Assembly (NCBI GenBank): GCA_001567165.1 | Contig: LNFQ01000052.1 | Coordinates: 1 to 45,134 of the forward strand | Origin: Bacteroidetes bacterium OLB11 | GTDB taxonomy: Bacteria > Bacteroidota > Bacteroidia > Chitinophagales > Chitinophagaceae | DNA length: 45,134 nucleotides | Reading direction: 5' to 3' | In this document: piece by piece, positions 37,944 through 45,026 of the stretch | Layout of the letters: every line of letters starts with the position of its first letter | How positions within the stretch are numbered: position 1 is the stretch's first letter | Notes under the pieces: generated by a model | The model's database searches: none | Told to the model about the DNA's origin: nothing | What the model saw: only the letters and a program-made list of their open reading frames with translations | Made by a program: the position numbers and the translations under genes

Positions 37944-38930
37944 TTAAAATTTTTTTACTTCATCAGCAATACATTTAATATGGTCTGGTGTAGTGCCACA
38001 ACATCCACCTACAATGTTCACTAACCCTTCTTTGGCCCACTCAGCAATGATATGTGCTGTGTCGTGTGGTTTTTCATCATATTCACCAAAGGCATTCGGC
38101 AAGCCAGCATTGGGATATGCACTCACATAGCAATTAGCTAAGTTACTTAACTCTGCAATGTGAGGGCGCATTTGAGCTGCACCTAAAGCACAATTTAAGC
38201 CTACACTGATAGGGTTTGCATGTTCTATAGAAATATAAAATGCTTCAAGAGTTTGTCCGCTTAATGTGCGTCCGCTGGCATCGGTGATCGTGCCAGAAAT
38301 CATAATCGGTAATTGAACATGATGTTCATCAAAATATTTTTTTGTGGCAAAAATAGCTGCTTTTGCATTGAGCGTATCAAAGATGGTTTCTATCAAAATA
38401 ATATCCACACCTCCATCGACAAGCCCTTTCACTTGTTCATAATAAGCCTCCATCACTTCATCAAAAATGACCGCTCGATAATTAGGATGATTCACATCAG
38501 GAGAAAGCGATAGGGTGCGATTGGTAGGACCTATAGCACCAGCAATAAAGCAACTTTGATGATTTGGATTTGTTACCTCATATTTTTTAATTGCGTTTTT
38601 TGCACATCGTGCAGCAGCCACATTGATTTCATAACTAAATGCTTGCATTTCATAATCAGCCATTGAAATGCGTTGAGCACTAAATGTGTTTGTTTCGATA
38701 ATGTGAGCACCCGCTTTTAAATATTCCAAGTGAATAGCTTCAATAATATGAGGTTGAGTAATGCACAAGATATCATTATTACCTTTTAAATCTTTATGCC
38801 AATTTTTAAATCGCTCACCTCTAAAATCTTCTTCGCTTTGTTGGTAGCGTTGCACCATCGTCCCCATGGCACCATCAATAATGGCAATTTCTTTTTGTAA
38901 AAGTTCGTCTAAAGTTTGTTTCATATTCAA
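37944..38930 (-). CDS. metH: Methionine synthase, homocysteine S-methyltransferase part
   Basis: The 328-residue protein is the N-terminal module of MetH as a stand-alone gene. It has the start signature AIIDGAMGTMVQRYQ and the zinc-binding cysteines that hold homocysteine: NCALGAAQMRPHI in the middle and VGGCCGTTPDHI near the end. It delivers activated homocysteine to methylcobalamin on the second protein, encoded 18 bases downstream. The start at 38930 gives the normal family N-terminus. The 5' leader of about 110 bases carries a candidate riboswitch, so both genes should be switched off by S-adenosylmethionine. Confidence 0.94.
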   Translation of the reverse strand: MNMKQTLDELLQKEIAIIDGAMGTMVQRYQQSEEDFRGERFKNWHKDLKGNNDILCITQPHIIEAIHLEYLKAGAHIIETNTFSAQRISMADYEMQAFSYEINVAAARCAKNAIKKYEVTNPNHQSCFIAGAIGPTNRTLSLSPDVNHPNYRAVIFDEVMEAYYEQVKGLVDGGVDIILIETIFDTLNAKAAIFATKKYFDEHHVQLPIMISGTITDASGRTLSGQTLEAFYISIEHANPISVGLNCALGAAQMRPHIAELSNLANCYVSAYPNAGLPNAFGEYDEKPHDTAHIIAEWAKEGLVNIVGGCCGTTPDHIKCIADEVKKF

Positions 38931-38995
38931 AAAAATATTTTTGAACTTTTACTACAGACAATAATTGATTTTTGAAAAGGTATTATTGAAAAGAG

Positions 38996-39043
38996 TATTA
39001 GTTCATTTTTTATACAGGTTGAACAATAAACAAATCCACCTGA
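38996..39043 (-). promoter_or_regulatory. Candidate SAM-II-like riboswitch (H-type pseudoknot) upstream of the split metH
   Basis: On the minus strand a 5-bp stem CAGGT (39042-39038) / ACCTG (39019-39015) closes a loop that starts GGATTTG and ends ATTGTTCA. The loop segment GTTCA (39024-39020) pairs with TGAAC (39005-39001) downstream, giving an H-type pseudoknot, followed by TAAT. SAM-II aptamers have the same topology, with GAUUU in the loop, an A-rich strand after the first stem and GCUAA at the end. Here the end is ACTAA, with a matching T-A change in the second stem. The predicted transcript begins right at this structure. Departures from consensus, and 66 bases to the start codon, keep this uncertain. 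Confidence 0.5.
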
Positions 39044-39048
39044 TAAAG

Positions 39049-39056
39049 CAAAAGTA
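39049..39056 (-). promoter_or_regulatory. -7 promoter element of the metH operon
   Basis: The minus strand reads TACTTTTG, a TAnnTTTG match. It predicts a transcript start near 39042-39044, directly at the 5' arm of the candidate riboswitch. Confidence 0.5.
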
Positions 39057-39067
39057 AATCGTGAAAC

Positions 39068-39081
39068 TGAATTACAATTCA
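39068..39081. promoter_or_regulatory. Short palindrome between the divergent metH and sensor-kinase promoters
   Basis: TGAATT-AC-AATTCA is a perfect 14-base dyad lying between the two outward-facing -7 elements (39049-39056 and 39093-39100). It could be a shared regulator site; in AT-rich DNA it may also be chance. Confidence 0.25.
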
Positions 39082-39092
39082 ATTTACAGTAA

Positions 39093-39100
39093 TAATTTTG
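39093..39100 (+). promoter_or_regulatory. -7 promoter element of the two-component operon
   Basis: TAATTTTG matches TAnnTTTG and lies 15 bases before the ATG at 39116. It overlaps a possible TTG start at 39098, which argues against that start. Confidence 0.45.
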
Positions 39101-39115
39101 TATAATATTTTTCTA

Positions 39116-40076
39116 ATGAAGTTTACAATTGCTTATATATTTTTATTTTTCTATGTCATAGCAGCTATCATATTTTGGGGCTACAGTTTGAACCGACAAG
39201 GGATATTGATTTCAAATTTAGAAAAAGAAAAAATGCTTATTCTTTCAAAGTACGATAAAAACATACAACTTCAACAGGAATTAGATAAAATCGAAACAAA
39301 AAAAGAAAGAAGAATCAGTCAATTTTGGGGTGAAGGAGCCACATTTATTATTATCATTATTATTGCAGCCGGAGTGGTGTATATATCTTATTATAAGCAA
39401 AGGAAACTTGCAAAACTTCAACATAATTTTATGCTGAGCATTACACACGAATTGAAAACGCCTCTTGCCGGCATCAAATTGAATTTGCAAACGTTAGAAA
39501 AAAGAAAATTAGATGAAACAACTCAAACAAAACTCGTTGGATATTCAATTGTAGAAGCAAATCGGTTAAACGATTTGTGCAATAATATTTTAATTGCAAC
39601 CCAACTTGAAAAAATGAAGGAAGTTATTTATACAGATGATGTTTCGCTAAATCAAATTTTGAATGAAGTTGTGGATGAAAAAAAGAGAAGTCATCATCAT
39701 GTAAATATTCAATTCAATCAATTGTTAGAAGATAAAATAATTCAAGGTGATTTAACGCTTTGGAAGTTGGTTTTTAGTAATCTGATTGAAAATGCTATTA
39801 AATATTCTCCTAAAGATGAAGCCATCATTATTGATATGAAAAATGAAAATAATAAAACCTCTATTTCTATCAAAGATTGCGGTGCTGGTATAGCTGACGA
39901 AGAAAAAGAAAAAAATATTTGAAAAATTTTATCGAATCGGAAATGAAAATACACGTACTTCCAAAGGAACAGGATTAGGCTTATATATTGTAAAGAAAAT
40001 TATTCATCTTTACAAATACCAAATCGTTGTCAAAAATAACAATCCACGAGGAACAATATTTGAAGTCATCGTTTAA
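39116..40076 (+). CDS. Two-component sensor histidine kinase (frame broken near the C-terminus)
   Basis: From the ATG at 39116 the protein has two membrane helices (about residues 2-25 and 75-95), a short periplasmic loop with a coiled coil between them, the HisKA dimerisation helix with phospho-accepting His near residue 111 (SITHELKTPLAGIKLNLQTL) and the ATPase domain (N-box VFSNLIENAIKYSPKD, G1 IKDCGAGIADEEKEK). The raw frame stops at 39922. Removing one A from the A7 run at 39908-39914 restores IFEKFYRIGNENTRTSKGTGLGLYIVKKI (F- and G2-boxes) to a stop at 40074-40076. The restored length of about 320 residues is normal. It should phosphorylate the regulator encoded 15 bases downstream. The signal is unknown; the layout resembles RprX/RprY of Bacteroides. 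Confidence 0.9.
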
Positions 40077-40091
40077 ACTCTTTTTTAAAAA

Positions 40092-40802
40092 ATGCAAGAA
40101 ACAAAATATCAAATACTCATTGTAGAAGATGAAGAAAGTTTAAGAGAAACCCTTAAGCTCAATTTAGAATTAGAAGGTTATTCGGTCACTGCAGTTGAAG
40201 ATGGGAAAAAAGCAATCAAAACTTTTAAAGAAGAATATTTTGATTGTATTTTGTTAGATGTTATGCTGCCTGAGTTTGATGGAATTTTTGTGTGTGAAGC
40301 AATTCGCTTGCAAAATGATAAAGTGCCGATTTTATTTTTATCGGCCAAAAACTCGGGAGAAGATAAAGTGCTTGGACTCAAAAAAGGAGGAGATGATTAT
40401 ATCACGAAGCCTTTTAACTTGGAAGAACTTCTTCTCCGAATTGAAAAATTAATTATTAGAAATAATAGCTCAGGACAAATAGCGAATGAATTATCTAATT
40501 TTAAATTTGGAAATTGTGAAATTAATTTTCAAGAATTAACCTGTGTAGATATCAATCAAAATCATCGGAGCTTGACCAAAAAAGAAACACAGTTTTTGAA
40601 ATTATTGATAGATAATAAAAACAATGTTGTGAGTCGCGAGCAGATATTAAAAATGGTATGGGGATATAATGTATTTCCCACCACACGCACCATTGACAAC
40701 TTTATTACCACCTTTCGAAAATACTTTGAAGAAGAACCGAAGGATCCTAAATATTTTATTAGCGTTAGGGGAGTCGGATATAAATTTATGTACTCAAAAT
40801 AA
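40092..40802 (+). CDS. OmpR/PhoB-family response regulator
   Basis: The 236-residue protein has a receiver domain with the acidic pair in ILIVEDEESLRETL, the phospho-accepting Asp near residue 56 (CILLDVMLPEFDG), the Lys in DDYITKPFNLEEL, and a C-terminal winged helix (LTKKETQFLKLLIDNKNNVVSREQILKMVWG, TRTIDNFITTFRKYFEEEP). It is the partner of the kinase before it and should act as a transcription factor resembling RprY. Its last bases overlap the end of the convergent O-antigen-ligase-like gene by 9 bases. Confidence 0.93.
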   Translation: MQETKYQILIVEDEESLRETLKLNLELEGYSVTAVEDGKKAIKTFKEEYFDCILLDVMLPEFDGIFVCEAIRLQNDKVPILFLSAKNSGEDKVLGLKKGGDDYITKPFNLEELLLRIEKLIIRNNSSGQIANELSNFKFGNCEINFQELTCVDINQNHRSLTKKETQFLKLLIDNKNNVVSREQILKMVWGYNVFPTTRTIDNFITTFRKYFEEEPKDPKYFISVRGVGYKFMYSK

Positions 40803-42075
40803 TTTATTTTTATTTTGATAAGTTGTTGGCTGAAATAAATAAAGTGTAATCAATAATATGAAAAAAACTAAAATTGCTTGTACCTCCAAAGCATCATCTG
40901 TCAAGCAATACACAAAAAGGAGCAGTGTAGCCCATGTGCCCATTTCGATTTTGTTTTTAATAAAATAATAAAATAAAAAAGCAAACAAAGCTAGTAAAGA
41001 AATCAATCCGAGTAAACCCAAATCTAGCCAAGTGTGAAAAAACTGTTGATGGGTGTGCATTTTATTTTCTACTAAATCGGTATAATTTTTATTTCTCAAT
41101 TCGTTCAATAAAACATCATTTGCATTTCCTATACCATAGCCCTTCCAACTATTTTGCATAATTAAATCCCATTCGACTGCCCAAGCTGCTAAGCGACTGC
41201 CCGTTGAATTGTCAAAGTCAACATCAGAGCCAATTTCGGTTAATTCATTCTGTGTTTCTAAAACCCGATTTCGAATGCCGGGTGTAAACAAGAAAAAGAG
41301 AAGAAGCACAAGCGGAGAAAGAAATAATAAAACATATTTTAAATAGCTTTTAAAAAGGGAGGCAATTTTTTTCCATAATAAAATAAGAAAGAAAAGAAAC
41401 AAAACAATCAATGATGTTTTAGATGCAAGAATTAATAGGACACACAAAAAGATAATACAAAAAAATCAGAAATAAATTTTTTGTCGAAAACGACTCAAAT
41501 TTTTTTCTTCAAAAAGAGAAAGAGAACAATAAATAAAAGCAATCATAAAAAAAATTAGAATAGTATCCGGGGTGCATGATTCTTGAGAAATACATACGTT
41601 TAAAAACTTTACTCCATTGCTCTACAGGATAATAAATGATATAATATTGATAGAGGCAAAATAAAACAGACAGCAAAAGAGAAAAGGCAAAAAACTTAAA
41701 AATGAAATGGCTATTTTTTTTATCCCAAAAAATTTTCGCCAGAAAAAACAATCGGCAATATTAAAAAACTCAACTTCACTTCAATCGTTTGTAAAGAAAT
41801 AGTTTCAATATTTGAAAATCGAATAAAGAAAAAATGGAGCAGAAAAAAGAAAGCGAAAGGAAAGATTTTAATTAGATTTTTTTTAAAATTTCTAGACTTG
41901 ATATGAAGATTTTTATCCCAAAAAAATGAAGAACAATCAATAAAATAAAAAAAGAATTTATGCGTTCAGACCATGGGAATGTAATGAACGAAAGCCCCAC
42001 CAAAAGCAACCAAATTTCTCTTCGACCTATACGATGATACTCAAGCATAAAAAACGAAGATATAAAAATAATCAT
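40794..42075 (-). pseudogene. O-antigen ligase / Wzy-type polymerase family gene, broken in several places
   Basis: Joined across breaks, the minus strand encodes about 420 residues of a many-helix membrane protein. The C-terminal part is typical of the O-antigen ligase (Wzy_C) family: NSTGSRLAAWAVEWDLIMQNSWKGYGIGNAND, then the conserved His region KMHTHQQFFHTWLDLGLLGL. Intact pieces lie at 40794-41447, 41509-41751 and 41872-42075. Frame breaks fall in A/T runs at 41547-41554, 41743-41748 and 41877-41884. A further in-frame TGA (codon 41466-41468) is not explained by one homopolymer change. It would ligate or polymerise surface polysaccharide in the inner membrane. Whether it is a true pseudogene or only poorly sequenced cannot be settled here. 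Confidence 0.65.
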
Positions 42076-42076
42076 G

Positions 42077-42084
42077 TAAATTTG
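42077..42084 (+). promoter_or_regulatory. -7 promoter element abutting the YrdC/Sua5 gene (predicted leaderless mRNA)
   Basis: TAAATTTG matches TAnnTTTG and leaves 6 bases before the ATG at 42091. It lies outside the coding part only if that ATG, not the upstream in-frame start at 42034, is used. Confidence 0.4.
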
Positions 42085-42090
42085 CTACAT

Positions 42091-42699
42091 ATGATTATTG
42101 ATATTCACCCAATAAACCCTGATGAACGTAAAATCAAACAAGTTACTTCTATTTTGAAAAGTGGAGGGATTATCATTTACCCCACAGATACGGTTTATGG
42201 AATGGGCTGCGATATTACTCATCCCGAGGCAATCGAAAGAATATGCCACATCAAAAAACTCAATCCTAAAAAAGCACAGCTTTCATTTTTGTGCTCAGAC
42301 CTCAGTCATCTCAGCCTTTATTGTAAAGCCATCGACACACCACTTTATCGTTTTTTAAAAGAAAACCTACCCGGTCCGTTTACCTTTATATTAAACGCAA
42401 GCAAGCAAGTGCCAAAACTTTTACGAACCAAAAAAGATACCGTCGGAATAAGAGTTCCTGAAAATAAAATTTGCAATGAAATACTGAAAGAACTCGGAAA
42501 CCCAATTATAAGTACCTCACTCCCCTTCACGGATGAAGAATATACTTATACCGATGCAGAGGAAATTCATGCGGTCTTTAAAAATCAAGTTGACCTAATT
42601 ATAAATGGAGGAGAAGGAGGCCATACCCCTTCGACAGTGGTGGATTGCACCGTGTCGCCCCCTCAAGTAATCAGAGAAGGAAAGGGAGAATTATTTTAA
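42091..42699 (+). CDS. L-threonylcarbamoyladenylate synthase (YrdC/Sua5 family)
   Basis: This enzyme makes threonylcarbamoyl-AMP from threonine, bicarbonate and ATP for the t6A modification at tRNA position 37. The 202-residue protein shows the YrdC signature GGIIIYPTDTVYGMGCDITHPEAIERI, the basic patch KKLNPKKAQLSF, the segment NLPGPFTFIL and the closing HTPSTVVDCTVSPPQVIREGKGEL. I choose the ATG at 42091 (MIIDIHPINPDERK); the frame is open 19 codons further up to 42034, but that part is basic, unlike the family, and covers the promoter of this gene. It is divergent from the O-antigen-ligase-like gene. Confidence 0.92.
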   Translation: MIIDIHPINPDERKIKQVTSILKSGGIIIYPTDTVYGMGCDITHPEAIERICHIKKLNPKKAQLSFLCSDLSHLSLYCKAIDTPLYRFLKENLPGPFTFILNASKQVPKLLRTKKDTVGIRVPENKICNEILKELGNPIISTSLPFTDEEYTYTDAEEIHAVFKNQVDLIINGGEGGHTPSTVVDCTVSPPQVIREGKGELF

Positions 42700-42775
42700 G
42701 AAAAAACAAAAAAATAAGAATCTATTTTCTTTTATTAATTGTTTTTCCTTAATTTGTCCCCAAATTCGGATATAC

Positions 42776-43447
42776 ATGAACAGATTTTTATTCGTATTGC
42801 TTATTTTGATGAGTTATACCTTGTATTCAGACGCACAAGAAAAGAGCGTATCGGGCTGGGATTATTTATGGGATCAAAAGGCACATGAAAAAGGACAAAT
42901 ACATTTCTCTTATGGCTATGGACAGCCAAGATTAGATAACAAATTATTTGATTACCAAAGAGACTCAACCAACTTTAAAGTTGTTGGTGTGGGGCCGTTT
43001 TATTGGAAGGCAGAATACGGACTTTCACGAAAATTAAGCGTCGCTCTTTCCGCAGGTTATATTTTATACAAATCTGAATGGACAGTCAATCGTACCGACC
43101 CCTTTACAGGAAATTTCTTGCCTTATCGATATGGAACAACCTTGCACGACATCAGTGCTAATTTGAGATTCAACTATCATTTAATTGTTACAAAAGATGT
43201 TGACTTTTATGTAGGAGGTGGTGTCGGATATAATTATTTTATGAATAAAGATTTTACAACCTATTCTCCAGAAGATACAACCTTTAAATCTCAATTTAAA
43301 TTACCAATGCCGATATCTTATGAAATGTCAATCGGACTTCGTTATTTCTTCTTGACACGAACCGCAATCTATATAGAAGCAGGAATAGGGAAATCAATTT
43401 TACAAGCGGGATTTGTATTCAAATTTAGACATCGAAAAAGACTTTAA
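42776..43447 (+). CDS. Outer-membrane beta-barrel protein of unknown function
   Basis: The 223-residue protein starts with a signal peptide (about residues 1-20, ending YSDAQ) and then shows alternating hydrophobic and aromatic strands typical of a small barrel (IHFSYGYGQPRLDNKLF, KLSVALSAGYILYKSEW, VDFYVGGGVGYNYFMNKDF, MSIGLRYFFLTRTAIYIEAGIG). It ends in FRHRKRL and so lacks a C-terminal aromatic residue. Channel, enzyme or structural role cannot be told from the sequence. It follows yrdC by 76 bases with no terminator seen. Confidence 0.7.
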   Translation: MNRFLFVLLILMSYTLYSDAQEKSVSGWDYLWDQKAHEKGQIHFSYGYGQPRLDNKLFDYQRDSTNFKVVGVGPFYWKAEYGLSRKLSVALSAGYILYKSEWTVNRTDPFTGNFLPYRYGTTLHDISANLRFNYHLIVTKDVDFYVGGGVGYNYFMNKDFTTYSPEDTTFKSQFKLPMPISYEMSIGLRYFFLTRTAIYIEAGIGKSILQAGFVFKFRHRKRL

Positions 43448-43457
43448 GGAATTTATT

Positions 43458-43465
43458 TATATTTG
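43458..43465 (+). promoter_or_regulatory. -7 promoter element before the 36-residue membrane peptide
   Basis: TATATTTG (followed by CA) matches TAnnTTTG and lies 29 bases before the ATG at 43495. It shows that the small frame, and possibly pdxH, has its own transcription start. Confidence 0.45.
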
Positions 43466-43494
43466 CAAATCATTTTATACAAAACAAATTAATT

Positions 43495-43605
43495 ATGTTA
43501 GAATTTGGAAACTTTATAGGACATTGGGGATGTGTATTTTACATTATTGTTATGGTGGTAGGATTGGTTTTTGTTATGAAAAATTATCTTAAACAAGACG
43601 CATAA
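43495..43605 (+). CDS. Small single-pass membrane peptide (36 residues)
   Basis: The frame encodes a 36-residue peptide with a short polar N-terminus (MLEFGNFIGHWG), one strong membrane helix (CVFYIIVMVVGLVFVM) and a basic end (KNYLKQDA), so it is predicted N-out/C-in. Support for expression comes from a consensus -7 element directly upstream and the tight fit between the outer-membrane protein gene and pdxH (20 bases to pdxH). I do not recognise the family; small subunits of membrane complexes look like this. Confidence 0.55.
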   Translation: MLEFGNFIGHWGCVFYIIVMVVGLVFVMKNYLKQDA

Positions 43606-43625
43606 TCCATTTTACTTTTTTTAAT

Positions 43626-44273
43626 ATGCAAAAAGATATTGCTTCTATTCGGGAAGAGTATTTACTATCAGAGCTTGATGAATCTGAAGTATTAGCAAAT
43701 CCAGTGGAACAATTTGAAAATTGGTTTAATCAAGCGATTCAATCAAAAATCGTAGATGTTAATGCAATGACTCTTTGCACTGTTGACCAACATAATATTC
43801 CCAACGGAAGAAACGTACTTTTGAAAGGAATCGAAAACAACGAATTTCGTTTTTTTACAAATTACAATAGCCAAAAAGGAAAGGAAATTCTTGTAAACCC
43901 TCATGTAACTTTAGTTTTTTATTGGAAAGAACTTCAACGACAAGTCAGAATAAGAGGATCAGTTCAAAAAATTTCAGAAGAAGAATCAATCGAATATTTT
44001 CAATCAAGACCTCGCGAAAGCCAAATCGGAGCATGGGTATCACATCAAAGTGAAATACTAAGTGATAGAAAAGAATTAGAAAATAAAACTAAAAAATTTG
44101 AATTAGAGTTTAAACAACTCGAACAAATTCCTAAACCGGATTACTGGGGTGGATTTGCTGTGAGTCCTATCTACATTGAATTTTGGCAAGGTAGAGCAAG
44201 TCGATTGCACGACCGAATTTGCTATAGCTTACAAAATGATGGCACATGGAAAAAAAACCGACTAAGCCCCTAG
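43626..44273 (+). CDS. pdxH: Pyridoxamine 5'-phosphate oxidase
   Basis: PdxH oxidises pyridoxamine or pyridoxine 5'-phosphate to pyridoxal 5'-phosphate using FMN. The 215-residue length is normal. Family segments are NPVEQFENWFNQAI, NVLLKGIENNEFRFFTNYNSQKGKEI (FMN site), VTLVFYWKELQRQVRIRGSVQKIS, the SRPRESQIGAWVSHQSE loop and the closing FWQGRASRLHDRICYSL with the catalytic Arg/His pair. It stands alone with respect to other B6 genes here. Confidence 0.96.
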   Translation: MQKDIASIREEYLLSELDESEVLANPVEQFENWFNQAIQSKIVDVNAMTLCTVDQHNIPNGRNVLLKGIENNEFRFFTNYNSQKGKEILVNPHVTLVFYWKELQRQVRIRGSVQKISEEESIEYFQSRPRESQIGAWVSHQSEILSDRKELENKTKKFELEFKQLEQIPKPDYWGGFAVSPIYIEFWQGRASRLHDRICYSLQNDGTWKKNRLSP

Positions 44274-44338
44274 CCTAATAATAATTCTTTACTGAAGAAA
44301 GCGATTTTTTCAAAATAACATATTAACAATATAAAGTT

Positions 44339-44369
44339 TTTGGTGGATAATAAAAAAACATTATCTTTG
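44339..44369 (+). promoter_or_regulatory. Bacteroidota promoter of the rplU-rpmA operon
   Basis: TTTG (44339-44342), 19 bases, then TATCTTTG (44362-44369, followed by C) give a full -33/-7 match. The ATG of rplU follows 18 bases later. Confidence 0.7.
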
Positions 44370-44387
44370 CACACCTAAAAAAAAAAT

Positions 44388-44675
44388 ATGTTTGTAATAT
44401 TAGATATTGCCGGTCAGCAATTTAAAGCAAAAGAAAATGATACTCTTTATGTACACCGTTTACAAGGAAATGTCGGTGATGTCGTAGATGTAAAAGTACT
44501 AATGTCTTCAAATAATGGGGCTGTTGCAATGAATGGATCTGCAAAAGCTGAAATATTAAACCATTTGCAGGGTGATAAAGTTATTACTTTTCACAAAAAA
44601 GAAGAAAAGGGCATACTAAAAAAAATTGGACATAGAGAAGCATTAACTCAAGTGAAAATTACTTCTTTAGCATAA
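44388..44675 (+). CDS. rplU: 50S ribosomal protein L21 (divergent, short)
   Basis: The N-terminus (MFVILDIAGQQFKAKENDTLYVHRLQGNVGD) and the segment AEILNHLQGDKVITFHKKEEKG identify L21, which binds 23S rRNA near L20. At 95 residues it is shorter than the usual 102-104, mainly in the central loop. The normally very basic KKKRRKGYRKKNGHRQ region reads KKEEKGILKKIGHRE here, with two acidic residues. Its position directly before rpmA is the universal arrangement, so the assignment is firm despite the divergence. Confidence 0.93.
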   Translation: MFVILDIAGQQFKAKENDTLYVHRLQGNVGDVVDVKVLMSSNNGAVAMNGSAKAEILNHLQGDKVITFHKKEEKGILKKIGHREALTQVKITSLA

Positions 44676-44713
44676 AAATTATTAAAATCTTAATCAAATA
44701 AAATAAAATAGCC

Positions 44714-44958
44714 ATGGCACATAAAAAGGTGAAGGTAGTGTAAAGAATGGAAGAGACTCTCAAAGCAAAAGATTGGGAGTGAAATTATATGGTGGACAAG
44801 CTGCAATTGCAGGAAACATCATTGTTAGACAAAGAGGAACTGTTTATCATCCAGGCACAAATGTAGGTGTAGGAAAAGACTTTACTCTATATGCTCTACA
44901 AGATGGAACAGTGAATTTTAGAAAAACAAAAGAAAAAACAATCGTTTCTGTTTTGTAA
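44714..44958 (+). CDS. rpmA: 50S ribosomal protein L27 (frame broken by one missing A)
   Basis: From the ATG at 44714 the raw frame reads MAHKKVKVV and stops. Adding one A to the A5 run at 44723-44727 gives [28 protein letters not shown] and then [28 protein letters not shown], the standard L27 text, with stop at 44956-44958 and 81 residues in total. L27 is needed for normal growth, and its N-terminus reaches the peptidyl-transferase centre, so the shift is almost certainly a sequencing error. It is co-transcribed with rplU, 38 bases upstream. Confidence 0.93.
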
Positions 44959-44982
44959 TTTTAAAAAACATTAATATATTTG
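44952..44982 (+). promoter_or_regulatory. Bacteroidota promoter of the histone-H1-like gene
   Basis: TTTG (44952-44955), 19 bases, then TATATTTG (44975-44982) match the consensus fully. The -33 part overlaps the last codons of rpmA. The leader to the ATG at 45027 is about 38 bases. Confidence 0.7.
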
Positions 44983-45026
44983 TTCTCATAAATTCATTCA
45001 TTAACTAACCCTAAAAATTCAAAACA

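Noticed and set aside
35289..38930. Two metH genes read as a frameshifted single gene
   Set aside because: The break falls exactly at a domain boundary with an 18-base non-coding gap and a good start for the second gene. Split MetH is common in Bacteroidota.
397..44727. Programmed frameshifting at the A/T runs
   Set aside because: Shifts go in both directions, in unrelated genes including rpmA, without shared slippery heptamers or downstream structures. Sequencing error is simpler.
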